From Promethearchaeota archaeon (GTDB lineage: Archaea > Asgardarchaeota > Lokiarchaeia > Sigyniarchaeales > SOKP01): DNA of 64,000 nt. The DNA lies in contig JAHPZJ010000019.1 of NCBI GenBank assembly GCA_019058245.1, positions 48,257 to 112,256 of the forward strand. The letters run 5' to 3'. The position numbers and the translations under genes are program-made. Within the stretch, counting starts at the first letter, position 1. Each line of letters begins with the position of its first letter. Below are positions 46,575 to 56,223 of this stretch, one piece after another. The notes beneath the pieces were generated by a model. It was given only the letters and a program-made list of their open reading frames with translations, was not told the origin of the DNA and did not search any database.

Positions 46575-48026
46575 ATGGAAATTTCAGACGAATTAAAAGC
46601 AATTGATGAATCCTTAGTTAAGCAGTTAAATCAGATAGCAAAAGAAAAAATTGAATATTGGGATATAAGAGCTGAAATAAATAAGGGAACAAGTATAGAT
46701 TTTACTGATCAAAAAAGCAAAGCAATATCCTCTTTTGAAGTTATTGACTGTGGAATTCGAACTTTTAAAAATGGAGGTTGGGGATTTTCAGTTTTAAAGG
46801 ATTTGAATAGAGAATCTATTAAATTAGGATTTCAAAAAGCCATTAAATTAGCTTGCCTTTCAGAATCACTTAGCAAACTAAAATTTAAAATTAATCCAAC
46901 TGATCCAATAATAGAGAAGTTTAAGAATAATCAAAAGAAGAAGTTGGAAGAGATCGATATAGAAGATAAAATCAATCTTGTTAAAGAACATGAAAAAATA
47001 GCTTCAGATTATTCTTCATATGTGAAAAATACTCATACAATTTATCTTGATGGGCATTCTCAATACTTATTTCTAAACTCTTTTGGGAGTAATGTTTTTC
47101 AGGATTTATCATTTCTACGTTTATTTTGTATGGTTTTTACACAAAAAAATGGTATAGTTGAGAATTCATTGAATTCTGTTGCTGGAATTGGTGGATATGA
47201 AATTGTTGAGACAGAAAAAGCTATAAATTTAAGTACAAAATCTGCTGAAGAGGCAGTGGCTTTATTAAATGCAAAATCTCCAATTGGCGGTAAATTTACC
47301 ATTATTGCAGATTCTAAACTAACTGGAACTATAATTCATGAGGCTTTTGGACATGCATGTGAAGCCGATCACGTGTTAAATAATGAAAGTATATTAAAAG
47401 ATATGATAGGTGAAACTGTTGCATCAGAAGAAGTAAATATAATTGATGACCCAACTATGGGTCAAGGAAGTCAATTTAATTTACCATATGAGTTATTTGG
47501 TAGTTATTTTATAGATGATGAGGGAATTCCTTCACAAAAAACTATAATTATTGAAAATGGAATTCTAAAAAATTATATTCATAGTTTAGAGACGTCGTCT
47601 AGAATGAATGTTTCTCCAAATGGTCATGGCAGAGCGTCTAGTAGTTCTGATAGACCACAAGTACGTATGGGATTTACTTTTTTAGAGCCAAAAGACTGGA
47701 ATTTAGATGAAATATTCGAAGATACAAAGAATGGAATTCTTTGTGAAGATTTTAAATATGGATATACTGATCCTACTACGGGAAATTTTCAATTTAAATG
47801 CAAATTTTCTTTTAGAATCCAGAATGGGGAAAAAAAGGAGATTATGAGGGATGTTTCTCTAAGTGGGATGATTCTCGAAGCATTAAATAAAATTTCCGCT
47901 ATTGGAGATCAAAAATCTTTTAATTACTCAGTTGGTATATGTGGAAAAGGCGGACAAGGTGTTAGAGTATGTGATGGAGCGCCTTATATACGACTCGAAG
48001 ATGTAACAATCGGAGGGCAAGATTAA
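46575..48026 (+). CDS. tldD: TldD-type metalloprotease subunit
   Basis: One half of the TldD/TldE heterodimeric protease, which trims and processes peptides in bacteria and archaea. The zinc motif HEAFGHACEAD lies at residues 255-265. Other family stretches are DCGIRTF and GWGFSV near the N-terminus, DDPTMGQGS in the middle, and KGGQGVRVCDGAPYIRLED near the C-terminus. The 483-residue length is normal. It is directly followed by tldE with the two genes one base apart. Start ATG 46575 preceded by GGGAAAA. Confidence 0.96.
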   Translation: MEISDELKAIDESLVKQLNQIAKEKIEYWDIRAEINKGTSIDFTDQKSKAISSFEVIDCGIRTFKNGGWGFSVLKDLNRESIKLGFQKAIKLACLSESLSKLKFKINPTDPIIEKFKNNQKKKLEEIDIEDKINLVKEHEKIASDYSSYVKNTHTIYLDGHSQYLFLNSFGSNVFQDLSFLRLFCMVFTQKNGIVENSLNSVAGIGGYEIVETEKAINLSTKSAEEAVALLNAKSPIGGKFTIIADSKLTGTIIHEAFGHACEADHVLNNESILKDMIGETVASEEVNIIDDPTMGQGSQFNLPYELFGSYFIDDEGIPSQKTIIIENGILKNYIHSLETSSRMNVSPNGHGRASSSSDRPQVRMGFTFLEPKDWNLDEIFEDTKNGILCEDFKYGYTDPTTGNFQFKCKFSFRIQNGEKKEIMRDVSLSGMILEALNKISAIGDQKSFNYSVGICGKGGQGVRVCDGAPYIRLEDVTIGGQD

Positions 48027-49400
48027 ATGGATAATTCTGACGTTTATACATTAGCTAAATTTTGTTTGAATCTAATTGAACATAAAAATTCAGAGATAAA
48101 ATGTACAGATCTTTTCTTTGAGAAAAGTAAATATATTAATATTGAAATTGAAGAAAATTCAATTAAAAATAATGAAATCGGAGAAGATAATGGTGTTTCA
48201 ATTAGAGTAATTAATAAAAATGGCGCACTCGGGTTTGCTTATACAAATGTGCTAAATAGAAAGGCTATCGAAAAGATGTGTAATAATGCCATTAAAATGA
48301 TGAAAGTTGGTACTCCTGATTCTGATTTTAGAGATTTACCAAGAGTATTTAATAATTATCCTGTTGTTAAGGATTTATTTGATAAAAATTTAAAATATTT
48401 GGAAATTGAAGAATCTCTAAATTATGTTGATGCTTTAATTAAAATTTGTGCTGATGACGAAATGGCAATTTCCCAATCAGGGAATTTTGCTGCAGACTAC
48501 TCAAAAACATATATTTTTAATTCTAATGGATTAAATGCTCTAAAAAAAGATACCAGTTGTCTAATATCTTCGAACATTATTGTTAAGGATAAGTTAAGTA
48601 ATGATACTTCTTCTGGATATGAAAGACAAGTTGAAAGAAGTCTTAAAAAGATTGATTCTACAAAAGTAGCAAATTTAGCTCTAGAAGATGCTAAGCGAAA
48701 TCTTAATAGAAAAAAAATAAAAAGTATGAAAATACCACTACTCTTAACACCAAAAGGTACAATTAGTTTAATATTACGGCCAATCGCTGCTGCTGTGAAT
48801 GCAGAAACTTTTCAATATAAACGGGGATTCCTTGTAGGTAAAAGAGGCCAAATGATAGGTTCAAAATTTTTAAATATCGAAGATAATGGGCTCATTGATG
48901 GTGCTCCAGGATCTCAAATATTTGATGATGAGGGAGTGCCATGCAAGAACAAAAAAATCATAGAAATGGGAAAGTTTCTTAAATCAGGCTTATTATATAA
49001 TAGTTATACAGCCGGGAAGGATGGAGTTGAAAGCTCGGGAAATGCTTCTAGAAGTTCATATTCTTCAATCCCTTCGATTGGAATAACTAATTTTATTATG
49101 AAATCAGGAAATATACCATATGAAGAAATAATAAAAGATATCAAGGAAGGTATTATGTTAGATTATACAGGAGATTCTGTAAATTTATCGACAGGTGATT
49201 TTAGTGGCTTAATATTACGTGGAAATTTGATTAACAATGGAGAAATTAGTCATCCATTGAATGAAACAATGATTGGTATAAACGTAATGGATTTATTTAA
49301 AAAGATTGATGCCGTTTCAAAAGAACATAAGGTTTATGGAGCATTTCAAGCCCCCTATGTAAGAATAAGCTCTGCTAATATCATAGGGGGAGCAGATTAA
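48027..49400 (+). CDS. tldE: TldE/PmbA-type protease subunit
   Basis: Partner of TldD, 457 residues, lacking the HExxxH zinc motif as expected for this subunit. Family stretches include GVSIRVINKNGALGFAYTN, LSTGDFSG and KVYGAFQAPYVRISSANIIGG at the very end. It begins immediately after the tldD stop, so the two proteins are made together. The 3' end overlaps the convergent DUF1616-like gene by four bases. Confidence 0.94.
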   Translation: MDNSDVYTLAKFCLNLIEHKNSEIKCTDLFFEKSKYINIEIEENSIKNNEIGEDNGVSIRVINKNGALGFAYTNVLNRKAIEKMCNNAIKMMKVGTPDSDFRDLPRVFNNYPVVKDLFDKNLKYLEIEESLNYVDALIKICADDEMAISQSGNFAADYSKTYIFNSNGLNALKKDTSCLISSNIIVKDKLSNDTSSGYERQVERSLKKIDSTKVANLALEDAKRNLNRKKIKSMKIPLLLTPKGTISLILRPIAAAVNAETFQYKRGFLVGKRGQMIGSKFLNIEDNGLIDGAPGSQIFDDEGVPCKNKKIIEMGKFLKSGLLYNSYTAGKDGVESSGNASRSSYSSIPSIGITNFIMKSGNIPYEEIIKDIKEGIMLDYTGDSVNLSTGDFSGLILRGNLINNGEISHPLNETMIGINVMDLFKKIDAVSKEHKVYGAFQAPYVRISSANIIGGAD

Positions 49401-49915
49401 TTAATTATATTTACCCATAGAAATAAATTATTATAAAATACTTCACTTTTATCTTTAATTTCCCATAATTCAATAATAATCCTTTGATTAGATCCTGCTT
49501 CTGAGAAAGAAATGTTATATTCCCCATAAAACCTTTCGACATTTGGTTCCAAAGTAAAATTTCCTATTGTAAGAAATAGAGATCCATTTGAGGGAAATGG
49601 GCCTACTAATGTATTATTATTACCTTTCAGAATCTGGAATCTAAATGCAAATTCCCTATCTAAATAATTCCCAACAGATAAATAAAAAGTAATAGTTTCA
49701 TTAATAGATGCTTCAGTAGTGAATTCTTCTGCTCTTTGATCTTCATTTAAAATACCAAATGTAACATATCCCGGTTCGGGTGTTAAAACATAATAGACAA
49801 TAAATCCTGAGACAATAATAATACCAAAGATAAGACTAATTTTAAGTAATTTCTCAAAAATTTTATTACTATCTGTGATATCTTTTTTTCCATTTTCTTT
49901 TTTCATTTCATTCAT
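49397..49915 (-). CDS. Membrane-anchored DUF1616-like protein
   Basis: One membrane helix near the N-terminus (about residues 20-50, LLKISLIFGIIIVSGFIVYY) and an outer beta-rich domain with YVTFGILNEDQRAEEF and DREFAFRFQILKGN. This follows the DUF1616 pattern of archaeal surface-associated proteins. The start is taken as ATG 49915, overlapping the end of the upstream sugar-epimerase gene by eight bases; ATG 49906 is the alternative and ATG 49933 lies further inside the epimerase gene. The link to a nucleotide-sugar enzyme suggests a role in surface glycosylation, which is inference. Confidence 0.7.
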   Translation of the reverse strand: MNEMKKENGKKDITDSNKIFEKLLKISLIFGIIIVSGFIVYYVLTPEPGYVTFGILNEDQRAEEFTTEASINETITFYLSVGNYLDREFAFRFQILKGNNNTLVGPFPSNGSLFLTIGNFTLEPNVERFYGEYNISFSEAGSNQRIIIELWEIKDKSEVFYNNLFLWVNIIN

Positions 49916-50990
49916 TATCTTTAAACCAAGCAATAGTCTTTTTTAATCCTTCTTCTAGAGATGTTGATGGCTCCCAATTTAGAATTTCTTTTGCCTTTCT
50001 TAAATCAGCGCACCTGTATAAAGGATCATCAATAGGTAAAGGTTTAAAAACTATTTTTGAATTGGAATTAGTTAAATCTTTTATAACTTTCGCTAACTCT
50101 ATGATAGTATATTCCTTATTATTGCCTAAGTTAATTACTTCTCCAATTGCTTTCTCTTCATGTACCATTTTAAGTAATCCCTCAATTTCATCTACAACAT
50201 AAATAAATGATCTAGTCTGAGATCCATCTCCAAATACCGTTATATCTTCATCATTTAAAGCTTGATGTATAAAGTTAGGAACAACTCTTCCGAATTCTGG
50301 ACCATATCGTATTCTTGGACCAGAGGTATTAAAAATCCGCACAATTTTCGCTTTCATTTTATGTTGGAGTTCATAAGCCTTAATAAAAGCCTCCCCTGCT
50401 CTCTTAGATTCATCATAACAACTACGAGGTCCAACAGGGTTTACGTTTCCAAAATAACTTTCAGGAGTTGGAATAACTTCTTTTGGTGGATTCCCATAGA
50501 CTTCGGAAGTGCTTGTATAAAAGAAAATTGCATTATGGAATTTTGCAATTCCTAGGGTATTTAATGTTCCTAATGTATTACTTCTAAGAATTGAGATTGG
50601 CTCTTGCTTAAATTCAAATGGAGACGCTCTACTAGCCATATGCATTACAATATCAATTTTCTTAATATCAGCGATACATATGCCCAAGGGATGAAATGAA
50701 AAACCAAAGTAAATAGGATAAGAGATATCGTGATTAATGAAGCGAAAATTATCTTTTTTCATGAGGTGGCTTATATTTTCAGGACGACCTGAAGATAAGT
50801 TATCTAAACATATGCAATACGCACCTTGAGTAATCAAAACGTCACATATCCAAGATCCAAGAAAACCAGCTCCTCCAGTGACCAAAATAGTTTTGCCTTC
50901 AAATGAAATATTCTCTTTCTCAAGTCTTCTTATTATTTCTTGAATATCATCGTTTATCTTATAATTCAATTTTTTTACCTTCTTACACAT
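49908..50990 (-). CDS. NAD-dependent epimerase/dehydratase, UDP-glucuronate decarboxylase-like
   Basis: Extended SDR enzyme that acts on nucleotide sugars. The cofactor motif is ILVTGGAGFLGSWI near residue 32, with STSEVYG, the catalytic YDESKR (YxxxK), and MKAKIVRIFNTSGPRIRYG. The RSFIYVVDEIEGL motif and the overall pattern match UDP-xylose synthase/GDP-mannose dehydratase-like enzymes, UXS most closely. It is 360 residues with a Lys-rich start. It is followed by the overlapping DUF1616-like gene. Confidence 0.9.
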   Translation of the reverse strand: MCKKVKKLNYKINDDIQEIIRRLEKENISFEGKTILVTGGAGFLGSWICDVLITQGAYCICLDNLSSGRPENISHLMKKDNFRFINHDISYPIYFGFSFHPLGICIADIKKIDIVMHMASRASPFEFKQEPISILRSNTLGTLNTLGIAKFHNAIFFYTSTSEVYGNPPKEVIPTPESYFGNVNPVGPRSCYDESKRAGEAFIKAYELQHKMKAKIVRIFNTSGPRIRYGPEFGRVVPNFIHQALNDEDITVFGDGSQTRSFIYVVDEIEGLLKMVHEEKAIGEVINLGNNKEYTIIELAKVIKDLTNSNSKIVFKPLPIDDPLYRCADLRKAKEILNWEPSTSLEEGLKKTIAWFKDNE

Positions 50991-51144
50991 TAATATACTT
51001 GTTTTTATTTATTTTAGTAAATAAATTTTTCTTTAAGAGAAAAGCAGATCTTTAAAATCTAATTTTGCTCACAAATCTTAATTATACGATTTGAAAAAGC
51101 AAACAAGTTAATAAAATTATAATTCTAATTGTAAACAAGAATGT

Positions 51145-51729
51145 TTAAGAGTTTTTCGCACCACAATATTGACAAAATTTTAATTCTAGTGGATACATCT
51201 TTCCACAATTAGGGCATTTCTTTAAAGAAGTCTTAAGGATTTCTCTTCCTAACATTTCAAAAGCCGTTTCCACATTTTCACCAGTTTTTGAAGAAGTACC
51301 AAGCATTTCGCCAGTAAATTTATATTTTTCAAAGATTTTTAAAGCCTCTTCTCTTTTTACTTTTCTTTTTAAATCAATTTTCGCCTCAATTAATATTTTT
51401 GTTTTAGGTGGATTAGGAACGGAGGAAATTACATTTATCCAGTCGTGAAGATCATTTAGAGATTCTTCATTTGTTATATCATACAGTATTAAAGCGCCAG
51501 AAGCGCCAGACACATAAGAAGGGAAGAGGAGACGGAACTTTTTTTCTCCAGCAAAGTCCCAGATGTTTAAGAGTATTTCCGTATCATCAACGATTAGTTT
51601 TTTAGTTTCAAAATCGACACCGATTGTAGATAATGTAGATTTTTCGAATTTCCCTGTAGCAAAACGGCGAAGTAAACTAGTTTTTCCAACATTTTTAGCC
51701 CCTGCAACAACTACTTTGAATTTTATCAT
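51145..51729 (-). CDS. Ras-superfamily small GTPase with C-terminal zinc ribbon
   Basis: Small GTPase of 194 residues. G1 is GAKNVGKT (10-17), the switch I Thr is in STIGVDF (about 35), G3 reads WDFAGEKKF with Phe and Glu where Rab and Ras have Thr and Gln, G4 is AKID (116-119; the usual Asn is Ala), and G5 is SSK (146-148). After the G domain a zinc ribbon follows with CPNC at 172-175 and CQYC at 186-189, and no prenylation motif. Asgard archaea encode many such GTPases. Start ATG 51729. Adjacent genes (Hef upstream, epimerase downstream) give no functional clue. Confidence 0.93.
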   Translation of the reverse strand: MIKFKVVVAGAKNVGKTSLLRRFATGKFEKSTLSTIGVDFETKKLIVDDTEILLNIWDFAGEKKFRLLFPSYVSGASGALILYDITNEESLNDLHDWINVISSVPNPPKTKILIEAKIDLKRKVKREEALKIFEKYKFTGEMLGTSSKTGENVETAFEMLGREILKTSLKKCPNCGKMYPLELKFCQYCGAKNS

Positions 51730-51865
51730 TACTCTCTTTGCTCAGCTTTTTTTTTAACTAGTTTCTTTACTCAATAAAAAGCACTATTACTTTAAATTAT
51801 TATTGAAGTAATTAAAAATATTTTTTATGGTTTTTTTTAATTTAGAGACTTATCAATACTTGAAT

Positions 51866-54211
51866 TTAGGAGCTATTTTTATATTTAAACCTGCTAATTC
51901 TATATATTTCTTGAGCAATTTTTTTTCCTATATTTTCAATTTTTGTTAAATCAGGAATATCTGACAAAAAAATATTTTGTAAAGTCTTTAATTCTTTCAA
52001 TAGACTTTTTGCTCGAAGTGTATTTACACCAGGTATTCCCGCGACGATATACTCTAATAATTGAGAAATTTCAATAGGGGCTTTATCAAATCTTAACTTT
52101 ATTGTAGATTTTGTAAATGATTGTTCTTTTTTTGCAAGATGATATAAAAATTGAGCCGTCTCGATTGAATTTTCCGTTTTATAGATTGATATACCTAAAT
52201 TAACTATTATTGAAGTTAAAGCGCCATAGAGAGCATTTTCACTGATATTTGAAACTTTAAATGGATTTCCTTCTAAGATTAAAATTGGTCGTGAAAAATT
52301 TTCTCCAAGTTCACTTAATTCACTAAATAGTCGACCATCTATTATGGAATCATTAAAATCTTTCGCAGATTTCCTTTCAATTCCTACCCTTTCTGATATA
52401 ATATAATCAGCAACTTGTAATTGCTCTAATTTCAAATTTACTCCCATTAATGACAAAGCTCTTACTACTGGAGATGCGGTTTCACGATTATCACAAACGA
52501 TTTCAAAATCACCTGCAACATCCACTTTCTTAATTGAACTTAAATCGGTAGTATTTTGCTCTATTGAATCGGTTCCTCCATGTTTCTCAGGAGATATGAA
52601 ATTTAAAAGATTAGATTGCCCTATTCTCGATTGAATTTCAGAATTTTTAATTCTTTCTAAACTTACTTTCATATTTTTTTCCTTCGTTTTTTCCGCCCAA
52701 TAATATCCTTCATCTCGAGTGTTCTCTGCCATCAAAACAAAAACTTTTCCTTCCTTTTTTCTACCTGTACGACCTCTACGTTGAATAGACCGTATAGCAC
52801 TAGGAACAACATCATAAAAAACTACTAGATCACATTCTTCAATATCTAAACCTTCCTCAGCAACACTAGTACCTACTAATGTATTATATATTCCCTCTTT
52901 AAATTCTTTTAATAATCTTATCTGTTCTTTTTGAGTTAAACCTTTATCTGAACCTTTTTTTGCTTGCCCTACGAACTTGTGCATTTTTATAATATCATTT
53001 TCTTTAAAAAATTTCACTATATTATTTACAGAATCTCGAAAATGACAAAAAACTAGAATCCTTGAATCTAGATTTTTATTTATTTGATTAATTAAAATTT
53101 TTTTTAGTTCTTCTATTTTTGGGTGAATTATTCCTTCAGAATATAGATCGTAAGTTAATTTTTGTACTTTTTTAAAATCTTTGTCATTAAATAATTCTCT
53201 TAATGATTTATTTGCTGTGTTTTTCCTTATCTTTTCTTCATTTTTTTTGAAATAATCTTTAAGAGAACTAATTCCTTGAGTTTCTATTAATTCGGTCATA
53301 TGAGATAATCTGATTGCATTAGCTGTTATCTTTTTTGCATTAAATAACTGGAACTTATGATCGTCATCTCTAGCTGCAGAAATTCTTTTGTTAATTAGAT
53401 TATTTAACTTTAAAAGATCCTTTCTAGTGATTTTGGAGATATCGTATGAGTCTATCAGATCATTTTCCTTTAAGATTTTATAACTAGAGCGTAATTTATC
53501 CTCTAAGATTCTTTTTATTTCTAAAAATTCGCTTGGAAGCTTAATTTTTATCCATTCATTATCAACTTGATGGATGTAGGGTTTCACATCCAAATCTTTT
53601 TCTGTTCTGATTTCAATGTGATCAATGTATAGATTATCTTTAATTTCATTTATCTTACCCTCAGTTGAACCAGGACTAGCTGTAAGCCCTAATATTTGCA
53701 TATTACTTACATTTTCTCGATATTTTTTAGCAATAAAGCAGTATGCATAATCACCGACAGCTCTATGACATTCATCAAAAATTATTAAAGATACATCTTT
53801 AATTGAATATAAATTTGAAATTAAATCATTTTGAAGTACTTGAGGAGTCATAAAAGCAATTCTTATACCTTTCCATAATTGTTTTCTTTTTTCAGGGATA
53901 ATTGTACCAGTAAGAGTAATAAGTGATTCTTCAGGGAGTTTAGTCAATTTTAAAAAGGAATTATAGTGTTGTTCTACCAAAGGCTTTGTAGGTGCCAATA
54001 GTATCACTTTTGATTTTTCGATTTCCGTCAATCTTTGTACGGTCAGCATAAGGGCTATTATCGTTTTTCCTAAACCTGTAGGGATGACCACTAAACAATT
54101 TCGATTCAAGCAATTAATGAAAATATTTTCCTGATAATCCCGTCGAGATATTGTATTTTCCTTAATTAATGGGTGAGACAAAAAATCTTCATTGACTTTT
54201 ACAAATATCAC
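51866..54211 (-). CDS. hef: Hef helicase-nuclease (FANCM/XPF-like)
   Basis: Stalled-fork repair enzyme joining a FANCM-type SF2 helicase to an XPF-type nuclease, 781 residues. The helicase has PTGLGKT (44-50), DECH (146-149), a SxTASP stretch and the RRGRTGRKKEG motif VI. The nuclease core has DNRETA, then GIERKSAKDF (ERKxxxD) near residue 630, intact for catalysis. A C-terminal helix-hairpin-helix pair (GIPGVNTLRAKSLL and IENIGKKIAQEI) completes the XPF layout. Start ATG 54211. The upstream gene-free stretch contains the tRNA-Val on the plus strand. Confidence 0.95.
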   Translation of the reverse strand: MIFVKVNEDFLSHPLIKENTISRRDYQENIFINCLNRNCLVVIPTGLGKTIIALMLTVQRLTEIEKSKVILLAPTKPLVEQHYNSFLKLTKLPEESLITLTGTIIPEKRKQLWKGIRIAFMTPQVLQNDLISNLYSIKDVSLIIFDECHRAVGDYAYCFIAKKYRENVSNMQILGLTASPGSTEGKINEIKDNLYIDHIEIRTEKDLDVKPYIHQVDNEWIKIKLPSEFLEIKRILEDKLRSSYKILKENDLIDSYDISKITRKDLLKLNNLINKRISAARDDDHKFQLFNAKKITANAIRLSHMTELIETQGISSLKDYFKKNEEKIRKNTANKSLRELFNDKDFKKVQKLTYDLYSEGIIHPKIEELKKILINQINKNLDSRILVFCHFRDSVNNIVKFFKENDIIKMHKFVGQAKKGSDKGLTQKEQIRLLKEFKEGIYNTLVGTSVAEEGLDIEECDLVVFYDVVPSAIRSIQRRGRTGRKKEGKVFVLMAENTRDEGYYWAEKTKEKNMKVSLERIKNSEIQSRIGQSNLLNFISPEKHGGTDSIEQNTTDLSSIKKVDVAGDFEIVCDNRETASPVVRALSLMGVNLKLEQLQVADYIISERVGIERKSAKDFNDSIIDGRLFSELSELGENFSRPILILEGNPFKVSNISENALYGALTSIIVNLGISIYKTENSIETAQFLYHLAKKEQSFTKSTIKLRFDKAPIEISQLLEYIVAGIPGVNTLRAKSLLKELKTLQNIFLSDIPDLTKIENIGKKIAQEIYRISRFKYKNSS

Positions 54212-54402
54212 CAGTATATATAAGAATGCTTTAACTTTTGAATATTAATTATATTGAAATATTTAAACTATCAGACTTTATAAGATCTTTAAAAAATACT
54301 AAAATTCTTAAATCGATTTACTAATAATTTAATAAATAAAATATCATTTCAGAATAGAGTAAGATTTAATTCGTATAACTCATTTATTATAAATCAAGCT
54401 AA

Positions 54403-54506
54403 GCGCGAGTGGTCTAGTGGTATGACGACATTTATAATGTTAATAGCAGCTAAAACGTTAAACGCTCACACCGTGTAAATCAAGGGTTCAATTCCCTTCT
54501 CGCGCA
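54403..54506 (+). tRNA. tRNA-Val(CAC) with a 32-base intron at 29/30
   Basis: Acceptor GCGCGAG (54403-54409) pairs with CTCGCGC (54499-54505), followed by discriminator A; CCA is not encoded. The T arm AAGGG-TTCAATT-CCCTT (54482-54498) is perfect and the D arm starts GTCTAGTGGTA. As written, the anticodon stem is broken. Removing 54431-54462 (or the same length one base to the left) joins ACA to CG and gives a perfect five-pair stem ACACG/CGTGT with loop CTCACAC, anticodon CAC at 54467-54469. The intron folds on itself (AATGTT 54436-54441 with AACGTT 54454-54459). The 29/30 position is non-canonical. Confidence 0.88.
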
Positions 54507-54631
54507 TTATTTATCTTTGATTGATTTATTTCTTTGGATACTTTAAAATTGTCTTAAAAGGCAAAAAACATAAAAGTTATATGAAATCATACATTTTAAA
54601 ATTTTAAATTACTCTTTTTTTAGGTTGTATT

Positions 54632-54934
54632 ATGTCTAGTTTTTTAGAATCTCGGGATTTACGCAAACAATATAAGAAAGTTAGAAAATATGTAAAAATT
54701 GGACCAATTTTCTTAACTAGATATGAAAAAGCGAGAATTGTGGGAGCAAGGGCTCTTCAGATATCATATGGAGCACCTATTTTAGTGGATAAACCTAAAA
54801 ACATGATAGATCCAATAAAAATTGCTCAATTAGAGCTCAGATCAAGAATTCTTCCGCTAACTATAAGACGTGAATTTCCTTCGGGTGAAAATCAAGACAT
54901 TCCCATAAGTAAACTAATTCTAAAAAAAGATTAA
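54632..54934 (+). CDS. rpoK: RNA polymerase subunit Rpo6/RpoK (Rpb6 homologue)
   Basis: Small archaeal RNA polymerase subunit that stabilises the enzyme core near the clamp. The conserved part is [20 protein letters not shown] followed by [21 protein letters not shown], which matches RpoK/Rpb6 with the usual end. The 100 residues include a longer N-terminal basic helix ([16 protein letters not shown]). It lies about 125 bases downstream of tRNA-Val with its own likely promoter. Start ATG 54632. Confidence 0.94.
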   Translation: MSSFLESRDLRKQYKKVRKYVKIGPIFLTRYEKARIVGARALQISYGAPILVDKPKNMIDPIKIAQLELRSRILPLTIRREFPSGENQDIPISKLILKKD

Positions 54935-55041
54935 TTTCTGCAAAAATTTAAAGAGAGATTTTTCTTACTTGTATATTTTCCTTTTTAAAATCTATTTTGA
55001 AAAAAAATTACCTAGAAACTAATTCAAAATTTACACTATAA

Positions 55042-56133
55042 TTAAATTATGAAATTTCTAGCTTTAAGTAATTCAGCGGTCAAAATCGAACCTCCCGCAG
55101 CACCTCTTATGGTATTATGGCTTAATGAAACAAATTTAAAATCGAATACATTGTCTTTCCTTAATCTTCCTATAGTTAAAGCCATTCCTTTATCATTATC
55201 TCTGTCCTTTTTAGGCTGAGGTCTATTTTCATTTTCCAAATAAATTATAGGACGTTTTGGGGCAAAGGGTAGGCGTAATTTTTGAGGTTCTGATTTAAAA
55301 TCAGACCAGATTTTGATTATTTCATCTTTATTAGGGGCTTTATCTTTAAATTTCATATGCACACTTGCCATATGACCGTCAACAACGGGAACTCTTGTAC
55401 ACGTAGCACTTATCTTCATAGTATCATTATTTATTATTCCATTTTCTTCTACACTACCTAAAATTTTCAATGGTTCTTTTTCAGTCTTTTCTTCTTCTCC
55501 ATCAATATAAGGAATGACATTATCAATTATGTCTAAAGAAGGAACACCTGGATATCCCGCTCCGGATATGGCTCCAAGTGTAGTAATTATTAATTTATCA
55601 ATTTTATATCCTGCTTTTTCTAGAGCATAGATTGCTGTAAGATAACTTTGAAGAGTGCAATTTGGTTTAACTGCTACAAATCCTCTTGAAAATCCTCGAT
55701 TTTTTTGCTGAATAGGAATTACATTCACATGGCTATGGTTTATTTCTCCAATGATCATTGGAACATCAGGAGTCCATCTGTGTGCAGAATTATTACTAAT
55801 AACAGGGATTCCTTTTTTAGCATATTTTAATTCTATTTCTTTTATTTGATTCTTAGTCGGCATTTTTATAGCTGAAAATAAAAAACTAATATTCGAAGGG
55901 ATAGAATCAAAATCTAGTACATCCCTCACTATTAAATTTTTCAGATCTTCAGGAATTGGAATAGGCATCTGCCATTTTGCTTTAACTGCTTCCTCATATG
56001 ATTTACCTGCTGAGTTTGGAGATGCTGCAACATCAATGATTTCAAACCAAGGATGATTTTGTAATAATTGAATATAATTTTGTCCTACTATTCCTGTAGC
56101 ACCAAGAATCGAAACTTTTGATTTCTCTATCAA
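55042..56133 (-). CDS. asd: Aspartate-semialdehyde dehydrogenase
   Basis: Reduces aspartyl phosphate to aspartate semialdehyde for lysine, threonine and methionine synthesis. The NADP motif GATGIVGQ is at the N-terminus, the catalytic Cys is in VKPNCTLQSYL near residue 160, and the His-bearing VPVVDGHMASVHMKF follows. The 363-residue length and sequence fit the archaeal/fungal type. It follows dapA on the same strand with an 90-base gap, forming a lysine-pathway pair. Start ATG 56133. Confidence 0.96.
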   Translation of the reverse strand: MIEKSKVSILGATGIVGQNYIQLLQNHPWFEIIDVAASPNSAGKSYEEAVKAKWQMPIPIPEDLKNLIVRDVLDFDSIPSNISFLFSAIKMPTKNQIKEIELKYAKKGIPVISNNSAHRWTPDVPMIIGEINHSHVNVIPIQQKNRGFSRGFVAVKPNCTLQSYLTAIYALEKAGYKIDKLIITTLGAISGAGYPGVPSLDIIDNVIPYIDGEEEKTEKEPLKILGSVEENGIINNDTMKISATCTRVPVVDGHMASVHMKFKDKAPNKDEIIKIWSDFKSEPQKLRLPFAPKRPIIYLENENRPQPKKDRDNDKGMALTIGRLRKDNVFDFKFVSLSHNTIRGAAGGSILTAELLKARNFII

Positions 56134-56223
56134 TTAAATCATCTCAATATTACTTCTGTTAGGTTTACATATGAATATATAATAAAAATTCATTTTATTC
56201 GCCCTAATTATAAACTTAGTTCA

